This document shows positions 1-8,686 of a stretch of 64,000 nucleotides of DNA, in pieces. Below the pieces are notes generated by a model, which was not told where the DNA came from, made no database searches, and was given only the letters and a program-made list of their open reading frames with translations. This DNA comes from Evernia prunastri (Eukaryota > Ascomycota > Lecanoromycetes > Lecanorales > Parmeliaceae): NCBI GenBank assembly GCA_003184365.1, contig NKYR01000012.1:62001-126000 (forward strand). Reading direction: 5' to 3'. Both the position numbers and the translations under genes were made by a program. Numbering within the stretch: position 1 is the first letter of the stretch; each line of letters starts with the position of its first letter.

Positions 1-1296
1 GGCGAAAAGGCAGGTAAGGGATTTTGTGCAGAACTTTGATGGGCGAGTCGTGTTCGCCAACGGGAGAGGAGTGCTTCATAACTTGGAAGATCCGGGAGAT
101 GCTTCGTCGTTTCACGGGAAAGCGGAAGGGCGGAGAAGCCAAAATTGGTGTATTCGGTGGAATGATCGTAAGGATTTTTGTGGGCGAGCTGAGACAGGAG
201 GTGTTGGATTTCTTGCTCAGCCAGTTCCAGGGTGCGCTTCGTTTGTCTGTGTTTCTCTTGCTCACGAGCGAATGCTTTTGCGCATTCCATACGCCATGAA
301 TCTTGCCTTTGTTTTTCTGGGAGGGCTTTCCAGATTTCGTAGACGCTTGCGAGATGCTGAAAGTATTTTTTCTCCACTTCCCCTATGCTTTCGGAATCTT
401 GCGAGTGTCCATTTGTTCCATTGGGCTGGATGACCTGATTTGGAAAATGATGCGACTTGCCATGTCGCTGCCAATCCTTCAATTTAGACCCAAGCCATTC
501 ACGTAAGAGGTCGTGATAGATGGGTTTTGGCGCTTCAACCGACCACGATAATCGATCCGGCACTGCTGACCCAGCAAGCAGTGTGTGAGGTGCAGAGAGG
601 CATTGCAGGCATAGCTCAGGAAACGAGAAGTCAAAGAAGTTGAAATCGAAAGGCGGAGGGGGATGTGCGCGCATGCTAGAAACAGATAGTTTAGCATGTA
701 TTTGTAGCAAGTCGAAGTTCGACATACTTTGCAGCCTTCACACTACCCAATACCTCCTGCAAGGCCATCTCAGCTGCTCGCGCTCGGTCTCGCTCTTCCA
801 GGAAATTCTGCTTGTGAATGATTTCCTCTTTTACTGATACTCTCTTCGAGGGTCTTTTGCCAAATGGCGATCCATCTTCTCTAGATACAGGCGGCAGATC
901 GTTGATCACGCCTGTCGATTGCCAATTCGGTCTGTTCAAGACCGTCCTCACCGGCGCGCCATCCGAATGCTGGACGTTGGCAAAACCGCCTTGTATTGAA
1001 GACGAGCGCTGATCGCGGAAAGGCGTAGGTTTCGAACTCGAAGGTGTAGAACCGTCTCTCTTCCCGGTCGATGCACGCGCCTGCCGGCGAGTGACATTGC
1101 CTCTCATCCTTCGAATCTCCTCAACGTTGTGTAGATCATCTGGGGGTTTTGCGTTCTTTTCCTTAATGTATAGATCTAGATGTCGTCCGAGTGACGAGGA
1201 TGTGAAAGCCTGATGGCAATAGGGACATTCCTTGTCTTTGGCCGCTGGGGTCTTACTGGCCGAGGAGCCTGGAGTTGCTGTCGAACCGTCTGCCAT
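1..1296 (-). CDS. Conserved fungal zinc-knuckle protein (5' part, runs off left edge)
   Basis: Two exons are visible: 728-1296 and 1-675, separated by a 52-bp intron (676-727) with donor GTATGT, a GCTAAAC branch site and acceptor CTAG. The reading frame stays open to the window edge, so the C-terminus is missing. I start at the ATG at 1296 because it gives the N-terminus MADGSTATPG, which I remember as conserved in ascomycete homologues; an ATG further upstream exists but looks like leader. Residues C24, C27 and H39 form a C-x2-C...H knuckle followed by a basic LDLYIKEKN stretch. A Ser/Lys-rich linker and a Pro-rich patch follow. The second exon encodes a helical, Gln/Glu-rich region of coiled-coil type (around AKAFAREQEKHRQTKRTLE). 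The function is not known to me; the knuckle suggests nucleic-acid or protein binding. The clean intron and intact frame argue for a live gene. Confidence 0.8.
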
Positions 1297-1692
1297 CTCC
1301 CATCGGCGGCGCGCAGAATGTTGTACTCTCGCTAGGTACCTTCCTGAAGAATCGCACCACGAGCACACAACCTGTCACGTTCATGAGTCCTTCCGATGTT
1401 TCTAAAGACAGTGAAGCGCCGGATCGGTGATTTGATATTGATATGTCCACCGAGCTAGCCCTGAGCTGGGACCAAACCCTGAGCTGGGACCAAACCCTAA
1501 GCTTCCCCTTTTCCGAGGTTCCTCTGGAAGTTCAACGATAGCCCAAAACCACATTTTTGTTCACACACCCACAACGACATCATTTACGGGTCTGAGGCCT
1601 ACAGCACGGTAATCAGCTCATTATGAGGTATCTGCCCGTACCCATATTAAGCAGTTTACACGACTGTAGGCCTCGGGTCCAAGGACCTCTGA
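1297..1692. other. Intergenic, short tandem duplication
   Basis: No gene seen. At about 1461-1498 an 18-bp unit (CCTGAGCTGGGACCAAAC) occurs twice in tandem. The stretch includes the probable promoter of the minus-strand gene ending at 1296. Confidence 0.5.
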
Positions 1693-2501
1693 AAATCGCG
1701 CGATGCCACGTACTCTTTCCGAGAGTCAGGTCATCAAAAGCCTCTCTTTCGACTGAGTCATAAGCTCACGATACGGATCATCTACCGACCTCGCCCTACC
1801 ATAAGCACACAATCCTCAAAACAGTCTATAAAACAGTCTATAAAACAGTCTCTCGACGCGTTCGACAAAAAGTCACGTGTCATTTCAATCATGTCAACAA
1901 ACAGTAGCACACAGTCATTTCAGCATAGGCCGTAACGCCTCTACACTGTCAGATCTCAACATCTAGACATCACACTTCTTATTCAGCCTCCGCAATACCG
2001 CATCACCCTCTAATCACCCCAAGAGAGCATCTTCGTCTTCTTATACCGTCATCGACTACCTACTCAGCCTACGACGCGAGCGATCATCCACCCTGTCCTC
2101 TTNAAATCGCGCGATGCCACGTACTCTTTCCGACAGTCAGGTCATCAAAAGCCTCTCTTTCGACTGAGTCATAAGCTCACGATACGGATCATCTACCGAC
2201 CTCGCCCTACCATAAGCACACAATCCTCAAAACAGTCTATAAAACAGTCTCTCGACGCGTTCGACAAAAAGTCACGTGTCATTTCAATCATGTCAACAAA
2301 CAGTAGCACAGTGTCATTTCAGCATAGGCCGTAACGCCTCTACACTGTCAGATCTCAACATGTAGACATTACACTTCTTATTCAGCCTCCGCAATACCGC
2401 ATCACCCTCTAATCACCCCAAGAGAGCATCTTCGTCTTCTTATACCGTCATCGACTACCTACTCAGCCTACGACGCGAGCGATCATCCACCCTGTCCTCT
2501 T
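1693..2501. repeat. Direct repeat of about 400 bp around a single N
   Basis: Copy 1 is 1693-2102 (410 bp) and copy 2 is 2104-2501 (398 bp); they are separated only by the ambiguous base at 2103. The copies differ by one 12-bp unit (TATAAAACAGTC, one more in copy 1) and a handful of substitutions (for example GAGAGTCAGG versus GACAGTCAGG). No coding sequence is apparent. The arrangement looks like two contig ends or two alleles laid side by side across a one-base gap rather than a natural tandem duplication, but diverged tandem copies cannot be excluded. Confidence 0.85.
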
Positions 2502-2954
2502 CCGGGGTGTCTCGATGTATATGGTTTCAAATCGTTCGACTTCGCCCTATCGAAACGTATCCGAATGTGGTTCCATCGGATCTTGAATCTCGGCCGCCTA
2601 CCGAGTAACAGACTATATTGAGAAGTAGTGACCCTCAGCAGTCGTCAGGGCAACTCCGCCTAGTAGGCTTGAATGGAAAAGAGTTGGAATTGGGAGTGGG
2701 ATACTGTTCTTTGGGACCCCCGGGCTTAGAGGGGTCCCATCCTATACTGCAAGACTACATAGAAACACCAAGGGTTCCGGGTCAAAAAAAGGGAAATCGT
2801 TCTTTACGAAAGAGGTCCGGCGATTGTAGGGTAGCCTCTTTCAATGATTCAGGATTCAGAGCATTTAATAGATAAATTACATGATCTCGCATAGTCGGTC
2901 AATCAGGAAAGACTTTAGGGTAGTATGATATAATCAATCAATCAATCAATCAGG
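2502..2954. other. Non-coding, decayed repeat flank
   Basis: Open frames here (for example 2618-2875) look random. A short ATCA microsatellite sits at about 2931-2953, directly before the LTR-like end at 2955. It is probably part of, or flanking, the retroelement to the right. Confidence 0.4.
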
Positions 2955-3023
2955 CACATAGAATAATCAACAATCTTCCCACCACACATGAATATATGAC
3001 ATCCAGTCCTATTTCCTTGACAA
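2955..3023 (+). repeat. Left LTR 3' end (direct repeat A)
   Basis: It matches 5341-5408 with about one substitution (ATATGACATCC versus ATATGACGTCC). It ends in CA and is followed within three bases by TGGTAGCA, the position and sequence expected for a primer-binding site. Confidence 0.65.
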
Positions 3024-3095
3024 ATGGTAGCAACACCTAACCCAGGTCCTCCCATATCGTCTATCTCATTGCTCGACCAGTAGCATTTGACATAC

Positions 3096-3179
3096 TGTTA
3101 GATATAGGCCCAAATAGGGTGTCTAAGCTGTCAAGCGCAGACACCCTCGGGGCCAGCTTTTTTAGCTGAGTGGCTAACA
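3096..3179 (+). repeat. 5' LTR of miniature element
   Basis: 84 bp, TGTTAG...CTAACA. It contains an internal inverted repeat AGGGTGTCT...AGACACCCT and a tRNA A-box-like TAGCTGAGTGG at 3163-3173. Confidence 0.85.
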
Positions 3180-3273
3180 ATTGTGAGTGGCTAACAAGGG
3201 TGTCTGCGCTTTGATTCCGGGTCGGCTACGGAGCCACCCCGGGGCACAATTAAGGGAGCCTAGCCAAAATGGC

Positions 3274-3332
3274 TAGCCGAGAGTGACTCGCTTAGTCTTA
3301 CGAGGGTCCGAGGTTCGATACCCCGAAGAACG
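3274..3332 (+). other. tRNA-like segment inside the miniature element
   Basis: TAGCCGAGAG (3274-3283) resembles an RNA polymerase III A box. GGTTCGATACC (3312-3322) matches the B-box consensus, with a five-pair T-arm (one mismatch) around loop 3314-3320. The A-to-B spacing of about 38 bp is tRNA-like. The flanking acceptor halves do not pair, so this is not a working tRNA gene. It may be a captured tRNA fragment or an internal promoter. Confidence 0.4.
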
Positions 3333-3864
3333 AGTTTTTTCAGAATTTCAGAGGGCTTCGGAGCCAAAATCGACCCGAAAAAGCTAATTTCAGAGGAATC
3401 TTTCGGGCAGAACAGCCTTATTCAAATAATCTTTCGGGCAAAACGCCCTATGCGAAATACCCGAAAAGCGGGCAAGAAGCCCCGGGAGCTCCGGGCATGG
3501 GCGTAGGCCCTGGGTGATCTGATCCCCTTGAAATGCCGGAATGGCATGAATCTAAAGCATCTAGGCCAGGCAAAAGGCCCTAGAAGTCCCGAAATCGGGC
3601 AACAAGTCCCCAAAGCGGGGCCATCTGTAATGCGCTATGGCGGGACCACAGGCCTGGAATGGAGCAAAAACCCCCCATTCCCACCAAGTCCCTAAAAAAT
3701 CTGGGCATTTCCGGCGAGAGGCCCTAGAAAAGACCTGGGGTGTACCGGGCAGAACGCCCTTAGAAATCGTTGATGCGGGCAAGAGTCCCCTGAGAAACAT
3801 TGCGATTTTTGCCTACCTAAGGGCCATGGGGCCCGAGGACGTGCCCCGTAGAGGGGGAGGCAAT

Positions 3865-3948
3865 TGTTAGATATGGGCCCAAATAGGGTGTCTGAGCTGT
3901 AAAGCGCAGACACCCTCGGGGCCAGCTTTTTTAGCTGAGTGGCTAACA
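3865..3948 (+). repeat. 3' LTR of miniature element
   Basis: 84 bp, 81 of 84 identical to the 5' copy, preceded by a polypurine tract and followed by the CATAC target duplication. Confidence 0.85.
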
Positions 3949-4036
3949 CATACCGATCGTCAGCCCCCGCGCTCCGCTACGCAGCCAATCAAGTCAATCC
4001 TTTCACTAGGCTAATTGACATTTCATTTGACACACT

Positions 4037-4905
4037 ATGCCTACCAAGAAAGACAAAACTCGTCAGGTTACTGTGGAACCAGACGATCATGCTGAAGAAA
4101 ACAGCGGAGGAAGCAATGAAGAAGCAGGCGGAGAACTCGTGCCTAGCCAGGCATCCCACCAAGGCAATGCACCACCACAACCACTAGTGCTTCCAGGATT
4201 CTCGGAACAACAAGTCAACAGCATGGTAGGCCTATTTCAGACTATGCTACAAACAACTCTGCAACAGTTCTTTCCTCCATCAAATCAAAATTCGAGTCAA
4301 CCGCTTCCCACCATTGAAACATCGGAACAACAAGCCTCTCCCCCGAAAACCTCACTTCCTCGTACAAATCCGGGCCAGCTCCGAGCCGAAGAAGTGGGAT
4401 ATTTTGATCCAGAGTATCAGCAAGAGCAGGGAACTTCGAATGGGCCAGTTGTCAATGCCGGAAAGCATGTGTTCTACAAGGATGTCTCTGTTTTCACGGA
4501 CCGCCTCAAGGATTTGGCAGTGCAACGTGGAGAAGCAGACGTTAAAGTAGCCATGACTGCTTGTTTTCGTGGGTCTGCATTGATGTGGTATTCTATGGAG
4601 TTGACTGAGCTGGAGCGCACCTTGTTGCGGGACGCAAATTTGGAGCTTTGGTACACTACATTAATCAATCGATTCAAGACGAGAACATCCGTGGCATTGT
4701 CACAGTTGGTAGGCCAAATGTATGGGCTCATGACATTCAGTATATCTCTCCCCGAGCATTTATTCAACAAATGCTCCACCTAGCCAAATCAGCCGAAATG
4801 ACTTTAGTCTACAATCAACTAAGCATCATTTGGAATCAATTTGACGTCAATCTCCGTCGCGATATTCCAGAACCGCGATCAAGTACTACGATTGGTCAGG
4901 CATAA
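4037..4905 (+). pseudogene. Retrotransposon gag, frameshifted
   Basis: The frame opens at 4037 (MPTKKDKTRQ) with a charged, Gln/Pro-rich N-terminus. From about residue 150 it has a capsid-like core (segments such as FRGSALMWYSMELTELERT and LINRFKTRT) seen in gag proteins of fungal LTR retrotransposons. The frame stops at 4783. The homologous continuation (SPRAFIQQMLHLAKSAEM, then NQFDVNLRRDIPEP) lies in another frame up to about 4905, so a frame change occurred at about 4700-4740. Nothing of pol follows. It is a dead structural-protein gene of the element spanning 2955-5408. Confidence 0.7.
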
Positions 4906-5129
4906 TGGAGAATTTTGATTGGTCAATGGCATAGCCACGAGGACGTGGCCTTTTTTCCTTTTTGTGGGCATGTTGTCACGGTACGCCAAGGCCTCCTTAG
5001 AGGCTACCGCCTGAATATGCTTAGCGCGGCTATCTCCGCACATATCTGCCTTGCAGGTACATGTTAGGGACTGGAGAGTAGCTGAATGCATTGATTCCGA
5101 TATGAACGGAATAATAGCTATGAAGGTCT

Positions 5130-5344
5130 AATGATGGCAGAAGGCCGATATTTGTGGGCAGGGCCAAGCCGCGCTAGGCCCGATCCGGCCGAGTGGTAGG
5201 AGTCATGGTGTTGTGAGCTGAAACCATGACAGCATANAATGGTGGCAGAAGGCCGATGTTTGTGGGCAGGGCCAAGCCGCGCTAGGCCCGATCCGGCCGA
5301 GTGGTAGGAGTCATGGTGTTGTGAGCTGAAACCATGACAGCATA
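5130..5344. repeat. 107-bp direct repeat around a single N
   Basis: Copy 1 is 5130-5236 and copy 2 is 5238-5344, separated by the ambiguous base at 5237. Only about two positions differ. Each copy contains the perfect inverted repeat GTCATGGT...ACCATGAC. As at 2103, this looks like overlapping contig ends joined with one N. Confidence 0.85.
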
Positions 5345-5408
5345 TAGAATAATCAACAATCTTCCCACCACACATGAATATATGACGTCCAGTCCTATTT
5401 CCTTGACA
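5341..5408 (+). repeat. Right LTR 3' end (direct repeat A')
   Basis: Second copy of the 69-bp sequence at 2955-3023. It ends TTGACA and then changes abruptly into AT-rich DNA, as expected at an element border. Confidence 0.6.
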
Positions 5409-6530
5409 TTACAAATATTAAATCTATCGTAATGTGATAATTTTCTTCATATATAGTCGTCTTTATCGATAGCACTTATTTTATTACAAATGCTTCAGCT
5501 ATTATAATCAACTCGTTAATCTTATCGTTTTACTTTATTTTTATATTCTCTTATACTAAATAATGAAGATTAAAGTCGCTTAATATAATTTGCTCGCTGT
5601 TTTTATAATAGTTAAGTATCTTATATAATCTTAAAATTTCGTTTTCTTTTCGAGCATCGAAATTCTATACATTATAAATTCAAATAATTCTTTTATTAAA
5701 GATTTTAACGTTTAAAGTGTATAGATCTAATAAGTACTATTTGAAATATTAGTTATTAGACGATAGTCTCTTATTAATATAAAAGTATATTTTAATATCT
5801 TTATAGTAGAAATAAACGATATCGAATCTATCTTTAAAAAAGTGATAAATTTTTTTTTTCGAATTTCTTCAAAGCTTCTAAATGATAATAATACCTATAT
5901 TATAGATTTTCTCGTATTATACTATAGTATACTTAGCTAATTTCGATATATTATTATTCTTTATTTATAAATATATTGTTTTTAATATCGTCGACTCAAT
6001 TAATTTCTTTCGAAGTGTTTTCGATATTCTATCGAGATTGAATATATACTTTAATTCTATTTTGAGTAGCTAATATCGCAATTTTTTCGTTGTTATTCAG
6101 CTGACTTAGTAATCTTCTCTCTTCTTCTATATCGTTAATCTTTTCGTTTTCGATATCTTTTTCGTATATCTCGATCTCTTTCACTGTCTTAGACGATGAT
6201 TTATTTCTTACTGAAAATCTAGTAAGTAATATAGTCGTGAATATTCTTTCGCTATAAAGTTTTAGTGTTATAATGTTCTTTAAATTTAATATACTTATTA
6301 TTCTATCTCTAAAGAAAAAATCTTCTCTTCTAATCTAAATTGTTAAAAAAATGTATTCTTTTTTATCTAATTAATAGCTTTCTAAAAATAACTTCTTATT
6401 TAATCGATTTAATGACTATTATAATCTTTAAAACATGAAAATCTTACTAAAGTTTATATTTTTACTTCTCTTATTCTTTTAATATTCTTTTTTGTCACGG
6501 TGTGAAGTCAGCCCTACCCTAGCCCCCATC
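5409..6530. other. AT-rich block, probably a RIP-degraded repeat
   Basis: About 1.1 kb is strongly AT-rich, full of TpA steps and very poor in CpA and CpG, with no frame of any length. The edges are sharp: the LTR end on the left and the Tc1 element on the right. This is the look of a repeat destroyed by repeat-induced point mutation; the original element is not recognisable by eye. Confidence 0.65.
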
Positions 6531-6532
6531 TA

Positions 6533-8039
6533 CAACAGACTTTTTTTTAAATTAATCTCCGGCCAGAAAATCAAAATCCTACCCATATTAATTATTTTTA
6601 TTTCGCAACAACCAAACATCTAAATAACGTTAGAATGATCTAAATTATCAAATAAATGATGCTCTATAAGATGGCTAGCCATGAAATTTATTATCTTCTT
6701 TAGCCAAAATCACACGCTCCATTCGTGCCCTAATCTTCCCACACCACTTCTCTATTCTTTCCTACTCCAAATTGCGCCACGCAACGTCCCAGGTCTTAAT
6801 CGTAGGCTCTTTCGTAGTTGGAGGATACGGTTGCTTCGAGATGTACTGCTTCAAATGGTACCAACAGGGCTCAATCTGATTTAGATCCGGAGAGTTGCCA
6901 GGCTAAGGAAGAACAGTTAGCCCCTCAATCTCCAAAAGCTCATTCTGTTGCCACGCATTATGAGACGGAGCGCCATCTTGAACGAGATAGCATTCGCCAT
7001 ACTTCTCAATAACTTCCTTAATGAACGGGATCAATCGGGGCAATAGCACGTATGTTTGATAGCGATACCAATCAATCCCTCCTCGGGAATTTTTGTTCCG
7101 CTCATATCGAACACCTTCAACCTTTGGAATCCGTTTAAGACGTCGACTTTTCGGTTTCTTAGCCTGCTCAGCAAGGAACTGCTCTCGTACGATTTGTTGT
7201 TGAGCATCGATATCAGCATTTCGATCTGCTAGATCCTCTTTAGCAGCCTCTTTCTCCGCCGCTGTCTCCTTGCCAAACATATAGCTCGGGCCCTTCATTT
7301 CAGACGTGTACGCAGCCTAAAACATAAGCTCCGTATATCCACGGTATCGTACATCCACGCAGTCCTTGTGGTAGGCCTCATCCTGAAGCCTAGTCACCCA
7401 GATCTGTCCCCGAGATTCGCCAACCCGCACCGAAGTCTCATCAGTGTGCACAATTATATGTTCTTTCCCTTCCAGCTTCGGTCCCCACTCCGTTACGAAC
7501 TCAAGACGTTCCTCTTTCATTTCCGGTGTCAACAAAGGCTTGTGACGAGGTGGGTATCGACCATATCCAGCCCGAACAAACGCAGAGTTGATAGCTGACT
7601 TAGAGGCCATAATCCCAAGTTCTCGAGCAATTCTGACCCAGGGCTTGCGACGTTGGAATTTGTTCTTAGTGGCATGTCTGACTAGCTGCCGTTGCTGCCT
7701 CTCGTTAATTGCTAGAGGTCTTCCTGATTGAGGACGTCGTTGGTGGGCCTCTGAAGATAATGGGTTAATATTCTCCTTTTGCGCGTCTCCGGCGCGTTTG
7801 AGAACATTTGCCACTGTTTTCTTATCGCAATGGTACTGCCTTGCAAGCTGACGATTGGATGTATGATTCTCCTTCTTAAGCTCTATCAGGGCCCCTCGTT
7901 TGGCCTCCGGAAGGTCTATTGCGCCCTTGGTACGTCCCATAATAATGTAGGTATTTGAATGGTTTTGGTGAGAAAGTCGCGAAATACGCGTTTTGCGGCA
8001 AAACCTCGGGTGGGGATTAATTAAAAAAAAAGTCTGTTG
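6533..8039 (-). mobile_element. Tc1/mariner (DD34E) DNA transposon, complete but inactivated
   Basis: The element is 1507 bp long. It is bounded by terminal inverted repeats of about 26 bp that start CAACAGAC on both ends (6533 on, and 8039 leftwards), with one mismatch in the A/T run. It is flanked by a TA dinucleotide on each side (6531-6532 and 8040-8041), the hallmark Tc1/mariner target duplication. A single transposase gene fills the minus strand. The ends and TA duplication are intact, so the element could in principle be mobilised by a related source. Confidence 0.93.
6675..7940 (-). pseudogene. Tc1/mariner transposase with three in-frame TAG stops
   Basis: The start is at 7940 and the natural stop at 6675, giving 421 codons with no frameshift. 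The N-terminal 130 residues contain two helix-turn-helix regions (about 10-50 and 80-125). The catalytic triad is visible: D167 in HTDE, D322 in VQDGAPSH, and E357 in PDLNQIEP. There are 34 residues between the last two, which defines the Tc1-type DD34E class. In-frame TAG codons fall at codons 208 (7317-7319), 346 (6903-6905) and 393 (6762-6764). The first two replace expected tryptophans. On the plus strand each is CCA changed to CTA, that is C to T at CpA, the RIP signature. The protein is therefore not made in full. Confidence 0.92.
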
Positions 8040-8041
8040 TA

Positions 8042-8686
8042 TGCCTAGTCAAGGTATAGAAATCGTCAATTGAAGAAACATCACTCTGTCTTCCAAGAAA
8101 GTTGACAGTGGCAGAGCTTACAGAGTGAATGAAGGTGAATATTGACAGCGTGCTAAGGCTCTTTTCCTAACACATTCGTCCGCATGATTTATACCAGAAG
8201 CTGTTTTTTTTTCCCAAGCACAAGTATCCTCAGATTCGGTGCTGAAGGTCCACAAAGTTCGGAAAGTTCAGAAGCTGAAGGTAGATTACAAGAAACCCTT
8301 CGTAACGCCGTCGCAAACTTCTGAGGAAAGGGAAAAGCTTTTCAGAAGGGCCATCCACTAGCTTCTTGTCCTATGAGTTACCTGTTATAACTAACACGAG
8401 GCCGCAGTGTTCCATTTCGCACATTGTGATGAACTTCTCCTTTACTTCTATGCACAAAGCCTAGCGAAAACAGTAACAACTCATGATCATACAAATCCCT
8501 AAATAGACTGTTCGACCACTCCTTTGATCGGTGTCAGCCGTCCTGGACCTCTCAGGTACTCAACACAGCAATCTCCCGTTGACATCTTTCCGATAGAAAG
8601 TCGAAAATCAAGATTTCACTAAATTTTATTATATCACAGGTCAACGACCGATTTCAATATTCCATACTCAACTACCCATCAGCAAA
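8042..8686. other. Intergenic
   Basis: Nothing recognised. It holds the presumed promoter of the F-box-like gene at 8687. Confidence 0.4.

Larger units (their letters stand above)
3096..3948 (+). mobile_element. Miniature LTR element (TRIM/SMART-like), complete
   Basis: An 853-bp element has 84-bp terminal direct repeats (3096-3179 and 3865-3948) that differ at 3 of 84 positions. Each begins TGTTAG and ends CTAACA, the TG...CA form of LTRs. A perfect 5-bp target duplication, CATAC, flanks it (3091-3095 and 3949-3953). A purine-rich run (GAGGGGGAGG, 3851-3860) lies just left of the 3' repeat, where a polypurine tract belongs. The 685-bp interior has no credible reading frame and carries several GGGCA...GCCCT motifs. 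It sits inside the leader of the gag-bearing element. By structure it is a terminal-repeat retrotransposon in miniature that must depend on enzymes from elsewhere. Confidence 0.85.
2955..5408 (+). mobile_element. Truncated gag-bearing LTR retrotransposon (nested island)
   Basis: About 69 bp at 2955-3023 recurs almost identically at 5341-5408. Both copies end TTGACA, as expected for the 3' ends of two LTRs. Directly after the left copy comes TGGTAGCAACACC, a tRNA-type primer-binding-site sequence (first TGG at about 3026). Between the repeats lie a gag reading frame (4037 on) and a nested miniature element (3096-3948). No protease, integrase or reverse transcriptase is present, so this is an internally deleted, non-autonomous remnant. 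The 5' boundaries of the two LTRs do not match beyond the 69 bp, so the full LTR length and the outer borders are unresolved. Confidence 0.6.

Noticed and set aside
3274..3332. A functional tRNA gene
   Set aside because: B box and T arm are good, but the acceptor stem does not pair and the anticodon arm is unclear; kept only as a tRNA-like segment.
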